From a bacterium (GTDB lineage Bacteria; Patescibacteriota; Gracilibacteria; Peribacterales; Peribacteraceae): 64,000 bases of DNA. The stretch lies in contig JAKQEM010000009.1 of assembly GCA_029558515.1 (NCBI GenBank), forward strand, positions 42,186 to 106,185. Reading direction: 5' to 3'. Positions 7,869-16,914 of the stretch are shown piece after piece (the first letter of the stretch is position 1; every line of letters begins with the position of its first letter). A program made the position numbers and the translations under genes. Below the pieces are notes generated by a model that was given only the letters and a program-made list of their open reading frames with translations, ran no database searches and was not told the origin of the DNA.

Positions 7869-10279
7869 TGCTCACTCCCTTGCGCATCACCGGCACCAGA
7901 CAGCATACGGCCATGCGCTTGCGTCACATATTTTTTCGATGGCCCGCGTACTGCTTCTATGCCGCACTGGCAGCGGGAAGCGTCATACTAGGATGGAAAG
8001 CAATGAGTGTGCAGCCCGTGTGCATCGTTCTCATACTCCTCGGCATGTTCTTGCATGTGCTCAACATGTACCTGCGTGAAGAATTGGAAAATGACGCACT
8101 TCCTCTCCCCGAGCTGACAAATCCCGCCGCCATGTTTTCGATGGAAATGTTCAGACACTTCGGGCGGAAGACGAGTATTGGGGGGGCGGATCTTTTGGAG
8201 GCCGCCGTTTCCACTTCGCGCGGAAGATTCATCCTTGAGGAAATGGGTATCAATTGGGCTGAATTTCTATCTTCCTGCCTGAAGGAATCGAGCGAATCCA
8301 TAGATGTTGCACAATTTTTACAGTATGCAATCGAGCGTCTTCCGGAATGGGAAGAGACGCGTGTGGACGCGAATATCGTTCTGCTTCTCTACTGCGAGCA
8401 TGTGGCAAGCTGCAAAGCACTGATGCAAAGTGCGGATCTATCCGTAGAGGATCTGGAAGGAATCATATTTTGGGAACGATTTCATCACCGATTCCGCGCA
8501 TCGGAACCTGCCTGGACTCCCGAGGCCATCAGTCGAAACTCCGCCATGGGCCGATCGTGGGTCACGGGCTATACCGACGCGCTCGATCAACTGACATCGG
8601 AAGTAAACGCCACGAAGCATGTCTACGGCGAGGCAAGCATCATCGCACACCGTGACATCATCGATCAGGTGCTGCGCGTCTTGGCACGTGGAAAGCAGAA
8701 AAATGTTCTCCTGACGGGAGAAGTGGGAACAGGCAAACGAACGCTCATCGGCAACATTGCCATTGCGTTGCGCGCTCGCGAGCGTGCGATGCATCAAACG
8801 TACACAAGGGTCCTTCTGCTGCATACGGAAATGCTCCTATCGGGAGTAGGCAATCCGGATACGTTCCTCCTCAATGCGCTCGCGCGTGCAGAGTCCTCCG
8901 GCCACTTCATCTTGGCCATTCGTGATCTTTCACTTTTGCTTCGCACGGACAACTCAAATCTAAAAGCGATCGTCATGAAATGTCTGGAAGCAAAAAATAT
9001 CAGCGTCATCGGCATCGTCGACAGTCGTGACTACCACACACTCATCAAGAGCGACCCGATGCTGGACAGCCAATTCGAGCGAATTCCCGTCGAGGATACC
9101 GATGAAAACGAGACGATGGCCATTATGATGGCACGATATTTCACCGGAGAGAAAAGAGGCGGCATACGCATGACGTATCGCGCACTGCGCTCCATTGTGA
9201 GTCTTTCCAAACGCTACCTTGCGTCGAGCGGAGGATTCCCCGGGAAAGCCGTCGATGTTATGGATGACGCCATTGTACGGGCGCGAGAACAGAGGCACGC
9301 TTTCGTGACTGAGGAGCACATTCGCGACGTCATTTCCGCAAAAGGAAGAGTGAACGTGCAAAAAGTGTCAGGCGACGAACGTACGCGTCTCCTGCATTTG
9401 GCAGAAGCGATGCGGGAGAAGATCATTGATCAGGATCCCGCGGTGAAGGCGGTTGCAGGCGCACTGAAAAGAGCGAGGCTGGATCTGAGCGAGCGTAAGC
9501 GCCCCATCGGTACATTCCTGTTCCTGGGTCCCACGGGGGTCGGCAAAACACAGACGGCCAAAGTGCTGGCGGAAGAGTATTTCGGATCCGACGATGCGAT
9601 CATCCGATTGGATATGAACGAATTCAGCCACGCGGATTCCGTATTCGGGATAGTCGGTTCTTCGGAGAATGGTGAAGGATTTCTGGCTCAGAAAGTCCAT
9701 GACAAACCGTTCTCGCTCATTCTCCTCGATGAGATTGAGAAAGCGCACCCGCACGTGCTCAACCTGTTCCTCCAAATACTAGATGAAGGATTTCTGCATG
9801 ACAGCCGCGGCATGAAGACCGATTTTCGCAACACCATCATCATTGCGACATCCAATGCCGGAGCGCTCTTCATCCGCGATTACATGAAAGAGCATACGGT
9901 GGAGGACCGGGAACAATTGAAAACTCCGCTCCTCGATACCATCATGCGAGATAAGATTTTTTCACCGGAGTTTCTCAATCGTTTTGATGATGTCGTGATT
10001 TTTTATCCACTGACGCACGATGGTGCCAGGCGCGTGGCGGAATTGATGATCAGTGACATTGTGAGTGACGTTCTGAAGCGCAGAGGCATTACCGTTCGCA
10101 TAGAAGAGGACTTTGTGCACGCGCTGGTGGATCGAGGGTACAGCATGGAATTCGGCGCCCGTGAAATGCGCCGAACCATAACGGAAATGATAGAGGATTA
10201 CCTTGCGGAGTATTTGCTGCGCCACGACATCAAACGAGGCGAGGAGATTGTCATTCGCCACGAAGATATTTCGTACTGA
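7868..10279 (+). CDS. Membrane-anchored ClpC-like AAA+ ATPase
   Basis: An 803-aa protein with two hydrophobic N-terminal helices (residues about 20-65), then a divergent Clp N-domain-like region and two AAA+ modules. D1 has Walker A 'GEVGTGKRT', but its Walker B reads 'LAIRD' instead of the usual 'hhIDE', so D1 hydrolysis is doubtful. D2 is intact, with 'GPTGVGKTQ', 'ILLDEIEKAHP' and 'SNAGA', plus the C-terminal D2-small region. I see no [LIV]GF ClpP-docking loop in D2, so a ClpP partnership is not supported. The ATG overlaps the preceding stop, and an alternative ATG lies at 7913. It probably acts at the membrane in unfolding or protein quality control. Confidence 0.85.
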   Translation: MLTPLRITGTRQHTAMRLRHIFFRWPAYCFYAALAAGSVILGWKAMSVQPVCIVLILLGMFLHVLNMYLREELENDALPLPELTNPAAMFSMEMFRHFGRKTSIGGADLLEAAVSTSRGRFILEEMGINWAEFLSSCLKESSESIDVAQFLQYAIERLPEWEETRVDANIVLLLYCEHVASCKALMQSADLSVEDLEGIIFWERFHHRFRASEPAWTPEAISRNSAMGRSWVTGYTDALDQLTSEVNATKHVYGEASIIAHRDIIDQVLRVLARGKQKNVLLTGEVGTGKRTLIGNIAIALRARERAMHQTYTRVLLLHTEMLLSGVGNPDTFLLNALARAESSGHFILAIRDLSLLLRTDNSNLKAIVMKCLEAKNISVIGIVDSRDYHTLIKSDPMLDSQFERIPVEDTDENETMAIMMARYFTGEKRGGIRMTYRALRSIVSLSKRYLASSGGFPGKAVDVMDDAIVRAREQRHAFVTEEHIRDVISAKGRVNVQKVSGDERTRLLHLAEAMREKIIDQDPAVKAVAGALKRARLDLSERKRPIGTFLFLGPTGVGKTQTAKVLAEEYFGSDDAIIRLDMNEFSHADSVFGIVGSSENGEGFLAQKVHDKPFSLILLDEIEKAHPHVLNLFLQILDEGFLHDSRGMKTDFRNTIIIATSNAGALFIRDYMKEHTVEDREQLKTPLLDTIMRDKIFSPEFLNRFDDVVIFYPLTHDGARRVAELMISDIVSDVLKRRGITVRIEEDFVHALVDRGYSMEFGAREMRRTITEMIEDYLAEYLLRHDIKRGEEIVIRHEDISY

Positions 10280-10280
10280 A

Positions 10281-10305
10281 AAAGCCCCGACGCCGGGGCC
10301 TTCTT
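10281..10305. terminator. Bidirectional intrinsic terminator between clpC-like gene and groEL
   Basis: The hairpin GCCCCG-ACGC-CGGGGC spans 10284-10299. Downstream on the plus strand is CTTCTT. On the minus strand the stem is followed by TTTTT, making the stronger terminator for groEL. It lies between convergent stops. Confidence 0.8.
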
Positions 10306-10323
10306 CAGATTTGCACTGCGTGA

Positions 10324-11952
10324 TCAGAAATCTCCTCCCATCCCACCCGGCATTGCGGGTGTCTCCTCTTTCTTCGGAATATCGGTGATCGCGACTTCCA
10401 GAGTGAGGAACATCGCGGCGACCGACGTCGCGTTTTCCAGTGCGGCGCGTGTGACTTTCTTTGGATCGATGACCATGTCCGTCACCAGATCTCCGTAGAC
10501 GCCGGTCAGTGCGTTGTATCCGAAATTATCCTTGCCATCCTTCACTTTGGAAACGACGACCTCGCCGGAAACACCCGCGTTCTCCGCAATATTGCGTGCG
10601 GGAGCAGAAAGAGCGTTCATGACGATTTCAATGCCGATCTTCTCGTCCACGTCCTGCGTCTCCTTGTGCAGCTTCTCCAAGGATGACAGTGCGCGAATGA
10701 ATGCGGTGCCTCCTCCGGGGACAATGCCTTCCTCAGCCGCAGCGCGCGTGGCGGAAAGGGCGTCTTCCACGCGGTGCTGCTTTTCCTTCTGCTCAACTTC
10801 CGTGGCAGCTCCCACCTTGATGACGGCGACTCCTCCCGTGAGCTTTGCAAGTCGTTCCTGCAGTTTCTCACGATCGAAATCGGACTTGGTGTGTTCCATC
10901 TGGCCCTTGATCTCGTTGATGCGCGCCTCGATGTCCTTCTTGTCTCCGTCGCCGCCAACGATGAGCGTATTCTCCTTGGTAACGACGACCCTGCGCGACG
11001 TACCAAGATCTGCCAACGTGACATTCTCCAATTTGAGTCCCACTTCCTCACTGATGACGCGGCCGCCCGTGAGCGCAGCGATATCCTTGAGTATTTCCTT
11101 GCGGCGGTCGCCGAATGCAGGGGCCTTCACTGCGAGCGCGCTGAAGGTGCCGCGCAATTTGTTCACGACGAGCGTGGCAAGCGCCTCGCCTTCGATATTT
11201 TCCGCAATGATGACGATCTCCTTCTTGCCGCGCTGTGCGACCGCCTCCAGTACGGGAAGCAACTCTTGAATGGAACTGATTTTCTTGTCCGTGATGAGGA
11301 TGAACGGTTTTTCGTATACGGCTTCCATACGCGTGGTATCCGTGACGAAGTACGCGGAGATGTAGCCGTTGTCAAATTGCATGCCTTCCACGTATTCCTT
11401 CTCCATGCCGAGCGTTTGACCAGCCTCCACGGTGACGACGCCGTCCTTGCCCACCTCGTCGATGACATCGGCAATAATTTCTCCGATATCGCCGTCCTGA
11501 GCGGAAATGGTCGCAACCGCAGCATACTGATCCTTCTTTGTCACATCCTTCTTGATCTTCTCCAGGAAGACGGATACGTCCGTCACCGCCTTCTCCATTC
11601 CTCGCTTGATCAGAATGGGATTGCTGCCGGAACTTAAGTGCTTCATGCCTTCCTCCATCATCGCGTGCGCGAGAACGGTCGCCGTCGTGGTACCGTCGCC
11701 CGCGGCATCGTTGGTCTTGGTCGCCGCTTCCTTGACGAGTTGTGCGCCAAGATTTTCAAACGGATCATCCAGCTCGACTTCTTTCGCGACGGATACGCCG
11801 TCCTTGGTGACCATGGGGGCACCGAACTTTCGCTCGACGACAACGTTGCGACCCTTGGGGCCCATGGTGGCTCGGACGGCTTCCGCTAACTTGGATACTC
11901 CTTTAAAAACAATTTGACGGGCGTTTTCGCCGAAGATGAGTTGCTTTGCCAT
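10324..11952 (-). CDS. groEL: Chaperonin GroEL (60 kDa)
   Basis: The large-ring chaperonin folds cytosolic proteins with GroES. The 542-aa sequence has the canonical start '[11 protein letters not shown]', the ATP-binding 'DAAGDGTTT', the hinge and apical segments typical of the family, and a short glycine/methionine tail 'GGMGGDF'. It lies 60 bp downstream of groES in one operon ending at the 10281-10305 terminator. The operon is controlled by the CIRCE-type operator upstream of groES. Confidence 0.99.
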   Translation of the reverse strand: MAKQLIFGENARQIVFKGVSKLAEAVRATMGPKGRNVVVERKFGAPMVTKDGVSVAKEVELDDPFENLGAQLVKEAATKTNDAAGDGTTTATVLAHAMMEEGMKHLSSGSNPILIKRGMEKAVTDVSVFLEKIKKDVTKKDQYAAVATISAQDGDIGEIIADVIDEVGKDGVVTVEAGQTLGMEKEYVEGMQFDNGYISAYFVTDTTRMEAVYEKPFILITDKKISSIQELLPVLEAVAQRGKKEIVIIAENIEGEALATLVVNKLRGTFSALAVKAPAFGDRRKEILKDIAALTGGRVISEEVGLKLENVTLADLGTSRRVVVTKENTLIVGGDGDKKDIEARINEIKGQMEHTKSDFDREKLQERLAKLTGGVAVIKVGAATEVEQKEKQHRVEDALSATRAAAEEGIVPGGGTAFIRALSSLEKLHKETQDVDEKIGIEIVMNALSAPARNIAENAGVSGEVVVSKVKDGKDNFGYNALTGVYGDLVTDMVIDPKKVTRAALENATSVAAMFLTLEVAITDIPKKEETPAMPGGMGGDF

Positions 11953-12012
11953 AGAGAGGAATGAGGGAAAGAATAGGGGCGGGTCTTCGACCCATGAATA
12001 AAAACATCAATG

Positions 12013-12351
12013 CTATTTGACGATGCCGAGCACGGATTCCAGATGCAGAATCTTCACTTCGACGTCCTTGCCGTCCTTCGTCTTCAGCTTCACTTCATCA
12101 CCTGCGTACTTACCGAACAGCACCTTGTCACCGACCTTCAGGTGCTTGCCAGGATCGTCTCCGTCCTTGCCGATGCCGCCCTTACCAAGGGCGATAATGA
12201 TGCCTTCCTGAGGCTTCTCACCTTTGGCGGTATCGGGAATGACGATGCCGGATGCGGTGACTTGCTCGGCCTCCAGAGGGAGCACCACGACGCGGTCACC
12301 GAGCGGCTGTATGACGACTGAGAGAGAAGGAACATGTGCAGCGGTTGCCAT
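12013..12351 (-). CDS. groES: Co-chaperonin GroES (10 kDa)
   Basis: GroES caps the GroEL folding chamber. Diagnostic segments are 'IQPLGDRVVVLP', a mobile-loop region with 'SGIVIPDTAKGEKP', and 'VGDKVLFGKYAG'. The chosen start (MATAAHV, 12351) gives 112 aa with a short N-terminal extension. The ORF-track start at 12543 would run through the CIRCE promoter and is rejected. It is the first gene of the groES-groEL operon. Confidence 0.97.
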   Translation of the reverse strand: MATAAHVPSLSVVIQPLGDRVVVLPLEAEQVTASGIVIPDTAKGEKPQEGIIIALGKGGIGKDGDDPGKHLKVGDKVLFGKYAGDEVKLKTKDGKDVEVKILHLESVLGIVK

Positions 12352-12391
12352 AAGGGAAACGGGGAAAGAAATGAAGGAGTAAATGCTGATG

Positions 12392-12431
12392 TTAGCAGTC
12401 GGTATTCTAGAGTGATAATTTTTTGAGTCAA
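12392..12431 (-). promoter_or_regulatory. groES promoter overlapping a CIRCE (HrcA) operator
   Basis: On the minus strand, -35 TTGACT (12426-12431), a 16-bp spacer and -10 TAGAAT (12404-12409). The -10 lies inside the N9 loop of an inverted repeat TTATCACTC-N9-GACTGCTAA (12392-12418). This matches the CIRCE consensus TTAGCACTC-N9-GAGTGCTAA with one mismatch per half. The 15-mer TTATCACTCTAGAAT is identical at the dnaK operator (32022-32036). HrcA repression is inferred from the known CIRCE system; hrcA is not in the window. Confidence 0.88.
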
Positions 12432-12584
12432 GCGACAGAAATGCAAATGATATGTGGAGAGAGTACGCTGCTCTGTATCTGGAACCTCCTCCATGGCAGT
12501 AGAAGAACACTACAACCTTGAAGCCGTGTGACAATAGGTACACGCATCACGACGGGTGAGCCCATGACAGTCATACGAGTCGAA

Positions 12585-12671
12585 TGGTGCCGACGGAGAG
12601 ACTTGAACTCTCACAAGATTGCTCTTACACGCTCCTGAAGCGTGCGCGTCTACCAATTCCGCCACGTCGGC
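12585..12671 (-). tRNA. tRNA-Leu(CAG)
   Basis: Acceptor GCCGACG pairs with CGTCGGC, discriminator A, encoded CCA at 12585-12587. The anticodon loop TTCAGGA gives CAG. A long variable arm is present, and the T-loop is TTCAAGT. Confidence 0.96.
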
Positions 12672-12755
12672 ACGAGGCGGGAGAATGATAGCAAAGCAAC
12701 GCTCATTGTCACGTCCTCTACCTTTCCGTCCGTTCGCTGCCTATACTGCACTCCA

Positions 12756-14750
12756 ATGGAAAAGCGCTGGATACAATTTGGCGAATGGAGTGTGCTGCTT
12801 CTCTTGGTCCTGTCCGTTCTCTGGAAGGGGGGAAAGGGATTGGAAACGTTGTGGCTGGTCGCAATGGTCTCATTTCTGCTGACCCTCCTCACCTGGAGAA
12901 TGCCGTTTGTACGCAGGCAAATGGTCCAGCAGGGACTTTCCGCGAGTATGTGGCTGACCGGCATACTGCTCATCCTCTGGACATGTCTCAGCTTCGTGAC
13001 ATCACAAACACGCAATTACGGATTGGATGAAGTCATGCGAACCGCGTCTCTGCTCCTTCTGTTCCTGTGGGTGGTGCGCTTGAAAAAAACCGGAGACTTC
13101 ACGGTGCTTCTCCGATACTTCGTTCCGGTCATGGCCGGCCTTGCGGTGCTCTCATCGTGTATCGGAATGTTCGTGTACACTCTGCAGCCGGTCAATCGAT
13201 TTGTCGGAACGTTCTTTGACCCGCGGTTCCATACGGACTACTGGCCCAATGCCTGGGCGCAGTTTCTGCTGCTTACATGGCCATTGGTTTTGCTGATTGC
13301 ACTTGACGTTGTCAAGCACAGGTACCGTCTGATGCTCGTACTCTCCGCTTTGTCACTGATAGTTTCCGCGCTGCTGCTCAGTTACTCGCGGGGAGCGCTG
13401 ATCGCTTGTATCGGACAAATAGTATTCCTTGCCGGTCTGCTCATACTTAAAACAGTTCGGGGGAAAGAATGGGGCAGGGGACTCTCACGCAACATGCGAT
13501 CCATCGGACTGTCGCTCTTTTTTGTTTTTGCGCTTTCGGGCATCTTCTTTGTGGCGATCAATGCCATCCGCTCCGTGCAATTTGACGTCCAATCGGTCGC
13601 GGAGAAAGCGACATTTACCGCCGCCGAGGGGCGTTCGTCCGTCAGCGAACGATCACAGTTTTGGAATCAGGCACTCTCGTTGAGTGCAATGCGTCCGTTG
13701 CTGGGATGGGGACCTTACAGTTTTCGATTCGTCCAGACGGGATCCATGTACGATGTCCTCGCAACATCGGATCATCCCCATAACGTGCTGCTCAAGTACT
13801 CCATGGAACGTGGGATATTCGCCTCGCTGCTTCTCCTGCTCCTAAGCGGTTTCATTGCGCATGCCGGCATCATGCTTTACGTACGTCGATGGAAAAACTC
13901 GACCGCTCTCTTCCTCACCTCTCTGGCAGGGGTTGCCGCCCATAACATGATTGATTTTAACCTGCAGTTTTTGGGTATCGCACTGCCCGTCGTTGTCATT
14001 GCAGGATTACTCTATGAGTGTCCTGACACTGTCAGTATGCAAACGCGCTACATCACGGGAGTTCTTTATGTACGGAGGGCATTGATGCACACAGAAACAC
14101 TTCTCAGCATCCTCTTGCTCATTGTCCTGCTCTGGGAAGGATCACAGTTGGGGATTTCCTCACTGGGTCGGCATGCGGAAGCAGCAGGCCGTTCACAGGA
14201 GGCGCTGCACTGGTACCGCAAGGCTGAACATACGCTTTTTAGCAGAGATATGTACCTCAGCATGGCACGATTACTCATCGATATGCGCGCTTACGGGCAG
14301 GCGCAGGGTGCACTCAGAACGTACGGATCGCTCAATGGCGAAGATGCACGTGCCTGGAAGCTGCAGGGTGAACTTGCGCTGCGCATGGGACAGGGGGCAA
14401 AAGCAGTCACGTCACTGGCGCAAGCATATGAACGGGGAAGATTTACGAATGCCTCCATTTTGCGTCTGTACGTCGTTTCTCTGATGCAAAGACAGGATGA
14501 CGCCACTCTGGAAAGCAGACAGGCGGATTTTGAGGATACGTTTCTCCGTTTTGCCGAAGCGATAGAGGAAAACGCTCATTATATTGCATTGTCACGAAAT
14601 CCCGAGGAATTACTGTCGCTCTCACAACTTCTTATATCCGCATATCCGCAAAGCGCCGTTCCATTTGCCGCCATTGCGGGGAACGCACTGGATCACGCCC
14701 GAGAGGAACGCATGAAGTACGCAAGCAGGCCTCCGGGCATCCTGTGGTAA
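12756..14750 (+). CDS. O-antigen ligase/Wzy-like polytopic membrane protein with TPR-like tail
   Basis: About the first 450 residues form roughly ten hydrophobic helices with the O-antigen ligase/polymerase signature: 'SYSRGALIAC', then a periplasmic loop with 'FWNQALSLS..RPLLGWGPYSF', then 'HPHNVLLKYSMERG'. The last ~180 residues contain helical pairs resembling TPR repeats ('EALHWYRKAEHTLF', 'ALRMGQGAKAVTSLAQAYERG'). Such proteins join or polymerise surface glycans. TATACT ends 8 nt before the ATG at 12756, so translation starts there (664 aa), not at 12642 inside tRNA-Leu. The exact glycan substrate is unknown, but the glycosyltransferases at 44 and 47 kb may act in the same pathway. Confidence 0.8.
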   Translation: MEKRWIQFGEWSVLLLLVLSVLWKGGKGLETLWLVAMVSFLLTLLTWRMPFVRRQMVQQGLSASMWLTGILLILWTCLSFVTSQTRNYGLDEVMRTASLLLLFLWVVRLKKTGDFTVLLRYFVPVMAGLAVLSSCIGMFVYTLQPVNRFVGTFFDPRFHTDYWPNAWAQFLLLTWPLVLLIALDVVKHRYRLMLVLSALSLIVSALLLSYSRGALIACIGQIVFLAGLLILKTVRGKEWGRGLSRNMRSIGLSLFFVFALSGIFFVAINAIRSVQFDVQSVAEKATFTAAEGRSSVSERSQFWNQALSLSAMRPLLGWGPYSFRFVQTGSMYDVLATSDHPHNVLLKYSMERGIFASLLLLLLSGFIAHAGIMLYVRRWKNSTALFLTSLAGVAAHNMIDFNLQFLGIALPVVVIAGLLYECPDTVSMQTRYITGVLYVRRALMHTETLLSILLLIVLLWEGSQLGISSLGRHAEAAGRSQEALHWYRKAEHTLFSRDMYLSMARLLIDMRAYGQAQGALRTYGSLNGEDARAWKLQGELALRMGQGAKAVTSLAQAYERGRFTNASILRLYVVSLMQRQDDATLESRQADFEDTFLRFAEAIEENAHYIALSRNPEELLSLSQLLISAYPQSAVPFAAIAGNALDHAREERMKYASRPPGILW

Positions 14751-14783
14751 CGCAGATACACTCCAATCACCTCATGCGTGCGG

Positions 14784-14916
14784 AAACCTTCAAAATGAAG
14801 GTTTGAAAGCTCGGCCGTCTCTCTGGGAGCCCCGAAGGGCGAGACGGTTGCGATGATGACCCGGGGGGTCAAGCGGTGGCTCAGCTCCATCCGACGTTCG
14901 CTTACCGAAGTGTCGG
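14784..14916. other. Cluster of four hairpins, possible structured RNA
   Basis: Four inverted repeats lie in 133 nt: AAACCTTC-AAAAT-GAAGGTTT (14784-14804); CCGTCTC...GAGACGG (14815-14847) enclosing GCCC-CGAA-GGGC; TGACCC-GGG-GGGTCA (14857-14871); and CCGAC..GTCGG enclosing TTCG/CGAA (14891-14916). I do not recognise tmRNA, RNase P or SRP RNA motifs on either strand. On the minus strand it lies at and beyond the stop of the 38-residue ORF, so it could be that gene's 3' end. Confidence 0.4.
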
Positions 14917-15018
14917 AATGCTCATCACCATACTCAACGAGAGGAAGATGATGAACGCGACGTGCATCAGCACGATCGGGAGTGAAGCCTTCTGGAGTTC
15001 TTGCTTCACGTCTTTCAT
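14902..15018 (-). CDS. 38-residue single-pass membrane microprotein (candidate)
   Basis: An ATG frame too short for the ORF track. It encodes a charged N-terminus (MKDVKQELQKA) followed by one hydrophobic helix of about 22 residues and a short tail ending ...TLR. Codon choice (CTC, CCG, ATC, GTG, CTG) resembles neighbouring real genes, and the charge-then-helix layout is typical of membrane microproteins. There is no Shine-Dalgarno. The longer minus-strand ORF across this region (14693-15076) is in another frame and lacks protein-like features. The call could be wrong, since a single short ORF can occur by chance. Confidence 0.4.
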   Translation of the reverse strand: MKDVKQELQKASLPIVLMHVAFIIFLSLSMVMSIPTLR

Positions 15019-15337
15019 AGTAGGTCCGATAACGGACGCACGGGAGTGTACGAATATGTCCTTTGTTGTCCAGCACTCATTGACGCCATTTGTTGATCAG
15101 TGTGATTAATGTAAAGTATGGAGAAATAGTGCTATTTCCCCTTTATATTGGTGAATAAGCAGAAATTATACCAAAATATCTGTATAAATTTTGTATACGT
15201 ATTATGTGAATTCACGTGCTATAAGGGCATTGATTCACAAGTGAAATATGTCGTAACGTTTTTTCAACGCTTACTTGGCCGCAAGCACAGATCTCTCTGG
15301 CTATCGTAGACGGGCATGCTACCATGCGCTGCGAAGT
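15019..15337. other. AT-rich intergenic stretch with paired GTGAA palindromes
   Basis: No gene is seen. The stretch 15110-15240 is strongly AT-rich. It contains the perfect palindrome GTGAATTCAC (15206-15215) and, 18 bp later, TTCAC-AA-GTGAA (15234-15245), both built from the same GTGAA half-site. It precedes tRNA-Pro by about 100 bp. It may hold a promoter or operator; no function is claimed. Confidence 0.35.
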
Positions 15338-15414
15338 CGGGATGTAGCTCAGTTGGCTAGAGCGCGTCGTTCGGGACGACGAGGCCGCTGGTTCAAGTCC
15401 AGTCATCCCGACCA
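15338..15414 (+). tRNA. tRNA-Pro(CGG)
   Basis: Acceptor CGGGATG pairs with CATCCCG, discriminator A15411, encoded CCA 15412-15414. The anticodon arm CGTCG-TTCGGGA-CGACG gives CGG; T-loop TTCAAGT. Confidence 0.96.
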
Positions 15415-15547
15415 TCTGGTTTTGCGCTTGAGATCGTCATGATGGACACGAGCAATACAAAGCTCACTGTGAGGCAGAGATGAACATATTTTGCAGCACG
15501 TGCAGGTCATGTGTCATCTCCTTGCGTCTCAATCGTCAAGGAAAAGT

Positions 15548-16192
15548 ATGCAGTTCATTTCTGTCATCATTTTGGTTGCGCTTCTCCTTCTTCAGAACCG
15601 AACTCTCGAAGGCAGCGCAGTGACTACGCAGCAATGGTCATCGGTACGCAGCATACTGCCCAGGACATCAACCGGAACCGCGACAAATCTGCATTGGCCG
15701 CTTCCGTACGCATATAATCGGCCCACGCCGCTTCATTTCGGACTCTTCGTCACGCCCGACCCAAAGCAAAACCCCATTGATCCGCCTGAACGCTTCATAG
15801 GATTTCATGCCGCGACGGATTTTGAAATTGTATCCGGTGAAGAAAATGCGGATGTCCCGGTGTATGCCATATGCAAGGGGCCGGTGGTCTACAGCGGGTT
15901 TGCAAAAGGATACGGCGGGTTGCTTGTGCAGCAGTGCACTCTACGAAATGAGGAGGTGACCGTGCTGTATGGTCATCTCGCTCTCGATGCGTTGCCGGCA
16001 CCGGGAACGGCGCTTCGTCCCGGCCAACAGCTATCGATACTCGCTGCTTCGCGTAGCCATGATGCGGACGGCAATCGTAAGCATTTGCATTTGGGCATTC
16101 ATCGCGGTCCGCAACTGGATGTGCGAGGCTACGTGCAGAGGGAGCAGGAACTGCAACACTATATTGATCCGCAAAAGATTTTGCCGTACTAA
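15548..16192 (+). CDS. Secreted M23-family (LytM-type) metallopeptidase
   Basis: Members are zinc endopeptidases that cut peptidoglycan cross-bridges, or degenerate relatives that regulate envelope enzymes. The protein starts with a signal peptide (MQFISVIILVALLLL...). The M23 ligands are visible as H..D in 'GFHAATDFE' and HxH in 'KHLHLGIH', with 'VLYGHL' in between, so it looks catalytically intact. ATG at 15548 is preferred over 15491 because AAGGA lies about 6 nt upstream and the signal peptide begins there (214 aa). It is followed by lemA, with a 7-bp hairpin (GTTTCTC-AGAG-GAGAAAC, 16257-16274) between. Confidence 0.85.
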   Translation: MQFISVIILVALLLLQNRTLEGSAVTTQQWSSVRSILPRTSTGTATNLHWPLPYAYNRPTPLHFGLFVTPDPKQNPIDPPERFIGFHAATDFEIVSGEENADVPVYAICKGPVVYSGFAKGYGGLLVQQCTLRNEEVTVLYGHLALDALPAPGTALRPGQQLSILAASRSHDADGNRKHLHLGIHRGPQLDVRGYVQREQELQHYIDPQKILPY

Positions 16193-16308
16193 AAAAAAGA
16201 ATCAACGAAGCCGGCGCAGTATGCAAAATCCATCTTCTCTTTGTTCCCCCACAAACGTTTCTCAGAGGAGAAACTGGCATTCATTTCACACAAGGAGTAG
16301 TGTGGCCA

Positions 16309-16914
16309 ATGCTCAATTCACCACCCAACCCTATGAAAGACTTCCGTTCCATCCGGACACTTGCCATCATCGGCATCGTCATCGTGCTCGCACTCTGGAT
16401 ATTCTCCGCCTACAACAATTTGATCACCGCCGATGAGAACATGGAGAACGCATGGCGACAGGTGGAAACGCAGTACCAGCGCCGCATCGACTTGATCCCC
16501 AACCTTGTGAGCACCGTGCGCGGGGAAGCAAATTTTGAGCAGGAAACGCTCGTCGCGGTCACCGACGCGCGCACCCAATGGCTCAATGCGAGTTCCGGCG
16601 ATAACCGCGACGGACAAATCGCATCCGCAGAGCAGTTGGATTCCGCTCTTTCCAGACTCCTCGTCACAGTGGAGGCGTATCCGCAGCTTCGCGCCACCCA
16701 AGCTTTTCAAGACTTGATGACGGAGATCGCGGGAACGGAAAACCGTGTTGCCGTCGCACGTCGTGACTATAACGAGGAGGTGCGAACATATAACCTCATT
16801 GTCCGACGATTCCCGGGTAACATCTTTGCCGGAATCTTCGGCTTTACATCAGAGTCGGGATTCCAGAGCGAACCGGGTGCGGAGGAAGCGCCTGAGGTCA
16901 ATTTCGACAGCTGA
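16309..16914 (+). CDS. lemA: LemA family protein
   Basis: LemA proteins are membrane-anchored helical-bundle proteins of unclear function. The sequence has one N-terminal transmembrane helix and the family hallmark 'YNNLITADENMENAWRQVETQYQRR', of which 'VETQYQRRIDLIPNLVSTV' is the most conserved part. The length is 201 aa from ATG 16309; ATG at 16333 (MKDFRS) is equally plausible. AAGGAG lies 11 nt upstream of 16309. The stop overlaps the ATG of the TPM protein (TGATG), a common gene pair, implying joint function. Confidence 0.93.
   Translation: MLNSPPNPMKDFRSIRTLAIIGIVIVLALWIFSAYNNLITADENMENAWRQVETQYQRRIDLIPNLVSTVRGEANFEQETLVAVTDARTQWLNASSGDNRDGQIASAEQLDSALSRLLVTVEAYPQLRATQAFQDLMTEIAGTENRVAVARRDYNEEVRTYNLIVRRFPGNIFAGIFGFTSESGFQSEPGAEEAPEVNFDS

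Noticed and set aside
10774-11637. 287-aa plus-strand ORF
   Set aside because: It lies entirely over groEL on the opposite strand and has no protein-like features.
14784-14916. tmRNA, RNase P RNA or SRP RNA
   Set aside because: I compared the hairpin cluster with the conserved cores I know for these RNAs on both strands and found no match.
15212-15415. ORF with 'MTGLEPAASSSRTTRSSQLSYIPTS'
   Set aside because: It is the antisense translation of tRNA-Pro, a well-known annotation artefact.
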